Under the pieces are notes generated by a model. It was not told the origin of the DNA. It saw only the letters and a program-made list of their open reading frames with translations, and made no database searches. The translations under genes were made by a program, and so were the position numbers. Source: Candidatus Parcubacteria bacterium (GTDB taxonomy: Bacteria > Patescibacteriota > Patescibacteriia > UBA1558 > GWA2-36-10). From it: a DNA stretch of 22,686 nt. Position 1 is the first letter of the stretch. Each line of letters opens with the position of its first letter. Location: positions 1 to 22,686 of the forward strand of contig QZJA01000003.1 of assembly GCA_003599205.1 (NCBI GenBank), written 5' to 3'. Shown here piece after piece: positions 14,780-20,810 of the stretch.

Positions 14780-16331
14780 TGAAAAATATAAAGATTTATA
14801 TATTTCCACCAGCAAAGATCAGCTCAAGAAACTGACAAATTTTTTATTGTCTTTGGAGAGAAGCCCGGAAAATCAAAATTTGATTGAAAATATTTTTCGT
14901 TTGATTCATTCCATGAAAGGGGCGGCCGCTACCATGGGTTACAAGAAGACAGTCTTGCTTTTTCATGCTATGGAGAGCGTCATTGATGCCGCCTTTCAGC
15001 AGAGAATTTTTATGGACAAAAGAAAGCTTGATCTATTTTTTGGAACCATTGAAATCTTAAATGATAATTTAAAATCTATCAAAGGAAGTAATCGCGAGAT
15101 TAACCTAAGTAAACAAATAGATTTTGTAAAAGCCAGTTTGCGTCAGGGTACTCGGGCCAAGAATATAGTAACCAAAAATGTTTATCATCCAGAAAAACAT
15201 ATTTTGGGCTCTATCCCGACAGTAGCAGAGATCTCTGTACCAGTTGAAAATTTGAGCACCTTGCATAACCTTTCCGATGATCTTTTACTTGATGTAATGA
15301 GCATCAAATCAGTAGTGAAAAGTTTAGGTGATGTCAGACTTCTTTCTTTGGCCGTAGACGCTGATAAAATAATAAATGATATTAGACGAGAGCTGGAAAA
15401 AATAAGGATTGTACCATTGTCTCAGGTTTTTTCTTCTTTGCCTTATTTGGTCAGAGAAATAGCCAGAGACGAGGGTAAAGAAGTTGAACTACTTATTGAA
15501 GACAACGATTTGTCCTTGGATAAATCTATTTTAGACGAGTTGATAGAAATACTGATTCAGCTTTTGAAAAATGCCGTGGCGCATGGTGTTTACCAGGGAC
15601 AGAAAAATGCCAAAATAGAGGTTTTTGTAGCCGTCGATAATGACCAGATGAATGTGGCAGTCAAAGATAATGGCCGAGGTATTGATTGGCAACAGATTAT
15701 GAACATGGCGGTCAAAAACAAAATAATTTCTCGGGCGGTTGCTAAAAAATTGACAGTTTCTGATATAAAAAATTTGATATTTAAAGCGGGAATATCTAGG
15801 GGCAAGAGCGTCAGTATTAGCTCAGGCAGAGGAGTGGGACTGAGTCTGGTCAAGAGCAAGGTGGAGGATCTGGGAGGTGAGATATTGGTAGAGAGCCAAG
15901 CTGGCAAGGGAGCTGAATTCAAAGTTAGATTTCCTTTGCCTTTGTCAGTCTTTAGAGCGCTCACTTTTAAGATTGCTGACTATACTTTGGCCATTCCCCT
16001 TAACTATATTGATAATATTATCAAGTTGCCTGAAGTCATAGACTTTAGTAAAGCTAAATTTTTTGTTAACAACAAAATAAGATATGAGCTTACCCAGTTA
16101 CCCAAAGAAATGTGCCTTCCAAAATTGGCGGCTTTATCAAAATATATTGCCATTATAAAGTATAAAAATAAAAAATTGGCTCTGCCTATTTTTAGTAATA
16201 TAAATGAAAGAGAATTGATAGCCAAAAATACGCCTCAAGTTATTAGGAAGCTTAATTATATAAAAGGTATAGCCATTTCTGATGAAGGATTGCCGGTTTT
16301 AATTTTGAATATAAATAATTTTGTAAAATAA
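14772..16331 (+). CDS. cheA: CheA-like histidine kinase (P1-P3-P4-P5)
   Basis: A 519-residue CheA homologue. The N-terminal Hpt (P1) domain shows RLIHSMKGAAATMGY with His46 as the phosphorylated residue. A linker follows, with no recognisable P2 domain. A dimerisation region (about 160-215) leads into IRIVPLSQVFSSLPYLVREIARDEGKEVEL, the standard entry to P4. The ATPase domain has the N box LLKNAVAHG (Asn267, His271), G1 motif DNGRGI (Asp299) and G2 motif GRGVG (352-356), followed by a PLPLSVFRALTFKI link and a C-terminal CheW-like P5 domain (about 390-519). All catalytic residues look intact, so it should autophosphorylate His46 and pass phosphate to the CheY-like protein encoded next. Unlike Pseudomonas ChpA it has only one Hpt domain and no receiver domain. 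Confidence 0.93.
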   Translation: MISEKYKDLYISTSKDQLKKLTNFLLSLERSPENQNLIENIFRLIHSMKGAAATMGYKKTVLLFHAMESVIDAAFQQRIFMDKRKLDLFFGTIEILNDNLKSIKGSNREINLSKQIDFVKASLRQGTRAKNIVTKNVYHPEKHILGSIPTVAEISVPVENLSTLHNLSDDLLLDVMSIKSVVKSLGDVRLLSLAVDADKIINDIRRELEKIRIVPLSQVFSSLPYLVREIARDEGKEVELLIEDNDLSLDKSILDELIEILIQLLKNAVAHGVYQGQKNAKIEVFVAVDNDQMNVAVKDNGRGIDWQQIMNMAVKNKIISRAVAKKLTVSDIKNLIFKAGISRGKSVSISSGRGVGLSLVKSKVEDLGGEILVESQAGKGAEFKVRFPLPLSVFRALTFKIADYTLAIPLNYIDNIIKLPEVIDFSKAKFFVNNKIRYELTQLPKEMCLPKLAALSKYIAIIKYKNKKLALPIFSNINERELIAKNTPQVIRKLNYIKGIAISDEGLPVLILNINNFVK

Positions 16332-16332
16332 T

Positions 16333-16815
16333 ATGGCAGAGACAAAAGCAAAAATTTTGTTTGTCGATGACGATAATTTTTTGAGAAAGGTTTATCAGGC
16401 TGAGCTGAGTGAGCATGGATACGAGGTGATATTGGCGGCTGATGGTGAGGAGGGTTTGGAAAAGGCTCAGGTCAATGATCCAGATTTGGTAATCTTGGAT
16501 ATGATCATGCCAAAAAAGAGCGGTTTTGAAGTTTTGACTGAACTGCAAAAAAATCCCAGCACCAAGGATATTCCGGTTCTTATTTTGTCTAACTTAGGGC
16601 AGAAGGATGACGTCAAGAAAGGTCTAGATCTAGGGGCGGTTGATTATTTGGTAAAAGATAATGTTACTTTGGCAACGATAGTAGATAAAGTTAGTCAATA
16701 TTTGAATTCTAAAACTCAAAGCAAGCAAGCCAAACTAAGTAACCACAACTCTAATACACCATCAAATCCTCCTAATGACCAAACTCACTCACAGACAAAT
16801 GAATCTTTAGAATAA
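16333..16815 (+). CDS. CheY-like response regulator with low-complexity C-terminal tail
   Basis: A 160-residue single receiver domain. Visible are the acidic cluster Asp12-Asp14, phospho-acceptor Asp56 in LVILDMIMPKKSGFE, the signalling Ser86 in VLILSNLG, and Lys108 in DYLVKDN, so all switch residues are present. The domain ends near residue 124. Residues 126-160 form a tail rich in Ser, Asn, Gln, Thr and Pro with no predicted fold, and there is no DNA-binding or enzymatic output domain. It starts one base after the CheA stop and ends 10 bases before pilB, so the expected role is to carry the CheA phosphate signal to the pilus motor, like PilG or PilH. The tail could tether the domain or simply be a linker; this is inference. 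Confidence 0.9.
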   Translation: MAETKAKILFVDDDNFLRKVYQAELSEHGYEVILAADGEEGLEKAQVNDPDLVILDMIMPKKSGFEVLTELQKNPSTKDIPVLILSNLGQKDDVKKGLDLGAVDYLVKDNVTLATIVDKVSQYLNSKTQSKQAKLSNHNSNTPSNPPNDQTHSQTNESLE

Positions 16816-16825
16816 TTTGAAAAAT

Positions 16826-18514
16826 ATGGCTAAAGTTATTTCTGACAATAAAATTTTAAACATCATCAGTAAGATCGGCTTGGTTGAAACTGAAGTTTTA
16901 GAAACAGCTCTAAAAACTGCTGAGGAAAATCAGCAAGATTTTGTTACTTTTTTGATTAAACAAAATCTTATTAAGTCCGAAGAGATTGGGCAGTTGATAG
17001 CCAACTCCTTACATTTGAAGTTTGTTAATTTAACCAAAGAAAAAATTCAGACCGACGCTTTACAACTTCTGCCAGAAATAGTCGCTCGTAAACAGAAAAT
17101 GCTCATTTTTAGGCGCGATCAAGACGGTGTAAAAGTTGCCATGAGTGATCCTTTTGATTATGCCATGATCAAATCTTTGGAAAAGAAAGTTGGCGATAAA
17201 GTAGAACCTTACTACGCTACGGATTTTGACATAGAAAATAATTTTGGCTTATATCGAAAATCCATTCAACAGGAGTATGCTTCTAGCATTCAAAAGCAAG
17301 CTATTATAGCTCAGGGTGCCAAAGCAGAGAGCATATCAGTCGTTAGGTTGGTAGATGATTTGTTTAGTTATGCTTATACTAATCATGCTTCTGATATTCA
17401 CATCGAACCAACAGAAACGGAAATAGTGATTAGGTTTAGGATAGACGGCATACTCTATGATGTCTTGCGTTTGACCAAAAATATTTTGGACAGTGTTACT
17501 ACTAGGATAAAAATTTTGGCCAAAATGCGTACTGATGAAAGCCGAGCAGCTCAGGACGGTAAAATCGTATCCAAAGTAGAAGGGGAAAAAGTAGACATTA
17601 GAGTTTCAGTTGTTCCTATTACTCATGGGGAAAAAATCGTAATGCGTCTTTTGTCATCCAAGGGCAAGGAATTCACGCTAGAAGATTTGGGTATGGCTTC
17701 AGTTGATTTGGAAAAAGTCAGCCGAGCAGTCAAAAAGCCTTACGGCATGCTTTTGGTAACCGGTCCGACCGGTTCTGGTAAAACTACGACTTTGTATGCT
17801 TTAGTGAAAATTTTAAATAGTCGTAATATAAATATTTGTACGATTGAAGATCCAGTTGAATATGATTTGGAGGGTGTCAATCAGATTCAAGTCAACCCCA
17901 AAACAAATTTGAATTTTGCTCAAGGATTGAGATCACTTCTGCGTCAGGATCCGGATGTTATCATGGTGGGAGAAATCAGAGATGAAGAAACCGCTAGCAT
18001 AGCTATCAACTCTGCTATGACGGGACATTTGGTACTATCTACTTTGCATACCAATGATGCGCCGACTGCTCTGCCGAGGCTTCTGGATATGAAGATAGAG
18101 CCATTTTTAGTAGCTTCTACGGTCAATATTATTATTGCCCAGCGTTTGGTCAGACAGATTTGTATGAAGTGTATTGTTAGTTATTCTCTGACGGACAAAG
18201 AAATAGATGACTTGAAACATCAGCTTGAGCTGGAAAAATTTTTGAACTTGAAAGAATTGAAAGAAATAAGATTGTATAAAGGCAAAGGCTGCGATGCCTG
18301 TAATCATAGTGGTTATTCTGGACGAATTGGTATTTTTGAAGTTTTGGAAGTCAAAGAAAATATCAAGGATTTGATAGGAGCTAGAGCTGACTCTGATCAG
18401 ATCAAAAAAGCGGCTAGAGAAAACGGCATGATCACTATGCTAGAAGATGGTTTTCAAAAAGTAATTTCTGGCAAAACAACTATAGAGGAAATATTTAGAG
18501 TAACCAAAGAATAA
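16826..18514 (+). CDS. pilB: Type IV pilus assembly ATPase PilB (GspE family)
   Basis: The ATG at 16826 is preferred over the TTG at 16817. The 562-residue hexameric ATPase starts with a GspE_N/MshEN-like domain (about 8-140; FVTFLIKQNLIKSEEIGQLIA). The T2SSE domain follows, with SDIHIEPTE, Walker A GPTGSGKT (313-320), the Asp box around TIEDPVEYDLEG, Walker B with MVGEIRDEET (catalytic Glu383) and the His box LSTLHTNDA. A tetracysteine zinc site, Cys446, Cys449, Cys489 and Cys492, is typical of PilB/GspE extension ATPases and absent from PilT. It powers pilin extraction and pilus growth at the membrane through PilC, encoded next. The N-terminal domain lacks the RLG motif used by MshE to bind c-di-GMP, so such control is not obvious. 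A retraction ATPase is not seen in the window. Confidence 0.96.
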   Translation: MAKVISDNKILNIISKIGLVETEVLETALKTAEENQQDFVTFLIKQNLIKSEEIGQLIANSLHLKFVNLTKEKIQTDALQLLPEIVARKQKMLIFRRDQDGVKVAMSDPFDYAMIKSLEKKVGDKVEPYYATDFDIENNFGLYRKSIQQEYASSIQKQAIIAQGAKAESISVVRLVDDLFSYAYTNHASDIHIEPTETEIVIRFRIDGILYDVLRLTKNILDSVTTRIKILAKMRTDESRAAQDGKIVSKVEGEKVDIRVSVVPITHGEKIVMRLLSSKGKEFTLEDLGMASVDLEKVSRAVKKPYGMLLVTGPTGSGKTTTLYALVKILNSRNINICTIEDPVEYDLEGVNQIQVNPKTNLNFAQGLRSLLRQDPDVIMVGEIRDEETASIAINSAMTGHLVLSTLHTNDAPTALPRLLDMKIEPFLVASTVNIIIAQRLVRQICMKCIVSYSLTDKEIDDLKHQLELEKFLNLKELKEIRLYKGKGCDACNHSGYSGRIGIFEVLEVKENIKDLIGARADSDQIKKAARENGMITMLEDGFQKVISGKTTIEEIFRVTKE

Positions 18515-18518
18515 AAAT

Positions 18519-19739
18519 ATGTTGTTTAATTACAAACTCACAGATAACAAGGGTAAGATTACTAGTGGTACTATTGAGGGAATGAGTATCCAAGAAGCCA
18601 AAAATATTTTGGCAGCTCAAGAGGGTACAATTATTATGCTGGAACCGGTCAGGGGCCACGATGATAGTAAAAAGATAAAGAAAAAAGGTGGCATTGTTTT
18701 AGGCAAAGTAAAGATGCTAGAAAAGGTCATGTTTGCCAAACATTTGGCCATTATGATAAAAGCCGGCATGGCTATTGATACAGCCTTAGAAACTTTGAGA
18801 GACAATGCTTCTTCAGTAATGTCCAAGCGTTTGTCAGTGGTTCTGGAAGATGTAAGAAAAGGTAATCGTTTATCTGATGCTTTGCGCAAATATCCCAGAG
18901 ATTTTGATTTGTTGTTTGTCAATATGGTAGCTGTCGGTGAACAGGGTGGAACTCTAGCTAAAAATCTCAATCTTTTGGCTAGCCAACAGCGTAAAAGTTA
19001 TGAACTAAAATCAAAAATAAAGTCCGCTTCAGTTTATCCCAGTTTAGTGATAATTGCTATTATTGGTTTGGTGGTGGTGATTTCTATTTTCGTTTTACCA
19101 AAAATTTTGACTTTTTTCAAAACTCTAAAAATTGATCTTCCGCCGACTACCAAAGCATTTATAGCAATGTCTGATTTTATGGTTGACTACTGGATGTGGA
19201 TAGTCGGGGTTATAGTTTTAGTGCTGGCAATTATTAGAATAATGGCAAAATTCAAAGACAGTAGACTATTTTTACATTTTATAATTCTTAAGTTGCCAAT
19301 AGTTGGCGGTATATCAAAAAATTTAAATTTGGCCTTGTTTGCCCGCACACTTGGCTCACTACTAGATAGTGGAATTACTATAGACCGTGCTTTGCAAATA
19401 GTAGCCCAGACTTTGACCAATGATGTCTATAAAAGAGAAGCGACACTCGTTTATCATAAAATATTAAAAGGTGGATCTTTGGCTGAAGCGATGAATAATA
19501 GGAATTATTTTCCTAGTCTTTTGGCCAACATGGTAAAGGTAGGTGAGAGTTCTGGTAATTTGAGCGAGGTACTGGATTACTTAGCGGATTTTTATGAACT
19601 AGAAGTAGATAATACTACCAAGAATTTGTCCACTATGCTGGAGCCAGCACTGCTGATAATGATTGGCTTGGTAGTAGGTTTTGTAGCAATTTCCATCATC
19701 AATCCTATTTACGAATTAACCAGTAACGTGGGTCGTTAA
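18519..19739 (+). CDS. pilC: Type IV pilus inner-membrane platform protein PilC (GspF family)
   Basis: A 406-residue protein of the normal PilC/GspF length. A short N-terminal segment (YKLTDNKGKITSGTIEG) is the usual leader strand. Two T2SSF domains follow (about 65-190 and 268-390). Each has the helical bundle with a KAGMAIDTALETL or DSGITIDRALQI motif and the GEQGG or GESSGN turn. Three membrane spans are seen: about 170-195, 222-240 and 376-396. PilC couples PilB rotation to pilin insertion. It starts four bases after the pilB stop and its own stop overlaps the next start (TAATG), so the two should be co-translated with the first prepilin gene. No unusual residues are noted. Confidence 0.96.
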   Translation: MLFNYKLTDNKGKITSGTIEGMSIQEAKNILAAQEGTIIMLEPVRGHDDSKKIKKKGGIVLGKVKMLEKVMFAKHLAIMIKAGMAIDTALETLRDNASSVMSKRLSVVLEDVRKGNRLSDALRKYPRDFDLLFVNMVAVGEQGGTLAKNLNLLASQQRKSYELKSKIKSASVYPSLVIIAIIGLVVVISIFVLPKILTFFKTLKIDLPPTTKAFIAMSDFMVDYWMWIVGVIVLVLAIIRIMAKFKDSRLFLHFIILKLPIVGGISKNLNLALFARTLGSLLDSGITIDRALQIVAQTLTNDVYKREATLVYHKILKGGSLAEAMNNRNYFPSLLANMVKVGESSGNLSEVLDYLADFYELEVDNTTKNLSTMLEPALLIMIGLVVGFVAISIINPIYELTSNVGR

Positions 19740-20809
19740 TGTCTAAAACAAAATTTTTTTATAACAACTCAGGATTTAATTTGATTGAAATATTGATAGT
19801 GGTCGCTGTTTTTGTAATTATTTTGACTTCAGCTCTTACCTTGGTTAATACTACTGCTTCTCGTGAGGATTTGGACGCCAAGTCTCAAGAGATAGTGGAG
19901 TTTATTTCCCAAGCTAGAAATTATTCAGTCACTGGATATTTGGGTGATGTCTGGGGTATAAAAATTTTGAACAATAATTCATATTGTGACGACAGCGGTG
20001 ATTGTTTGGTTTTGTACAAAGGTAAGATGTTTGATTATAGAGACAGTAGTTATGATAGAGTACTGCAATTAAATACCGGCGTTTATATCGGGGCTGATGA
20101 GGTTAATGAATTTTATTTTGATTTTAAGTCCGGTTGGCTGAGCACTAGTACGGCTAGTACTTTGGCTGAGCAAACAATAAAATTAAATAGTAATTTTGGT
20201 GAAGAAAAAACCATTCAAATTACTCCCACTGGTTTGGCTTATACTTTTACTTGTGGGGAGAACTATGTCTATGACACAGCCGGTCAAGCCTATCGGACAG
20301 TTCAAATAGGCAATCAGTGCTGGATGGCAGAAAATTTAAATACCGGCACCATGCTGGCTGCTGCTAGTAATGATCCTACTGATAATGATGTAATAGAAAA
20401 ATGGTGTTATGCTAATACTGAAAGTAATTGCGTTACTAGAGGAGGCATGTATTCCTGGCAAGAAGCCATGGGTTGGAGTAGTACTGAAGGGGTTCAAGGC
20501 ATCTGTCCTAGTGGTTGGCATATACCATCAAATTCTGAATGGAATAGTTTAGAGGATAATTATCCCGGAGCTAGCGCTGGTACGGAATTAAAGTTAAATG
20601 GTTCTTCTGGTTTTGAAATGCTTATGGGAGGAGAAATGGACAATACTGCAGATGCTTATGATGGTTTGGATACTTTAGCTGTTTTTTGGACTTCAACTGA
20701 TGGAGTCGCTAGTAATGCTTATATTCACTACAATGACAATGGAGCTACTATGACTGAAACTTCCAATCCTTATGGCTGGGGTTTTTCACTTAGGTGTATA
20801 AAAGATTAA
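19739..20809 (+). CDS. Type IV prepilin-like protein with C-terminal FISUMP domain
   Basis: A 356-residue protein with a class III (prepilin) signal: a 12-residue leader ending in Gly12, then F13-NLIEILIVVAVFVIIL with the conserved Glu at +5 (Glu17). The +2 residue is Asn. A GspH/minor-pilin-like globular region (about 35-165) follows. The remainder (about 170-356) is a FISUMP domain (Fibrobacter succinogenes major paralogous domain), shown by VYDTAGQAYRTVQIGNQCWM, AENLN, MYSWQEAM, GICPSGWHIPSNSEWN, FWTST and a final GFSLRCIKD. FISUMP domains are found in lipoproteins and surface proteins of unknown function, so a fusion to a pilin places it on the pilus surface. After cleavage by PilD it should be assembled by PilB/PilC. 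Cysteines in the FISUMP part may form disulfides outside the cell. Confidence 0.9.
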   Translation: MSKTKFFYNNSGFNLIEILIVVAVFVIILTSALTLVNTTASREDLDAKSQEIVEFISQARNYSVTGYLGDVWGIKILNNNSYCDDSGDCLVLYKGKMFDYRDSSYDRVLQLNTGVYIGADEVNEFYFDFKSGWLSTSTASTLAEQTIKLNSNFGEEKTIQITPTGLAYTFTCGENYVYDTAGQAYRTVQIGNQCWMAENLNTGTMLAAASNDPTDNDVIEKWCYANTESNCVTRGGMYSWQEAMGWSSTEGVQGICPSGWHIPSNSEWNSLEDNYPGASAGTELKLNGSSGFEMLMGGEMDNTADAYDGLDTLAVFWTSTDGVASNAYIHYNDNGATMTETSNPYGWGFSLRCIKD

Positions 20810-20810
20810 G

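Noticed and set aside
16252..16548. Minus-strand open frame of 98 codons across the CheA-CheY junction
   Set aside because: It is antisense to two conserved genes and shows no motif or start context.
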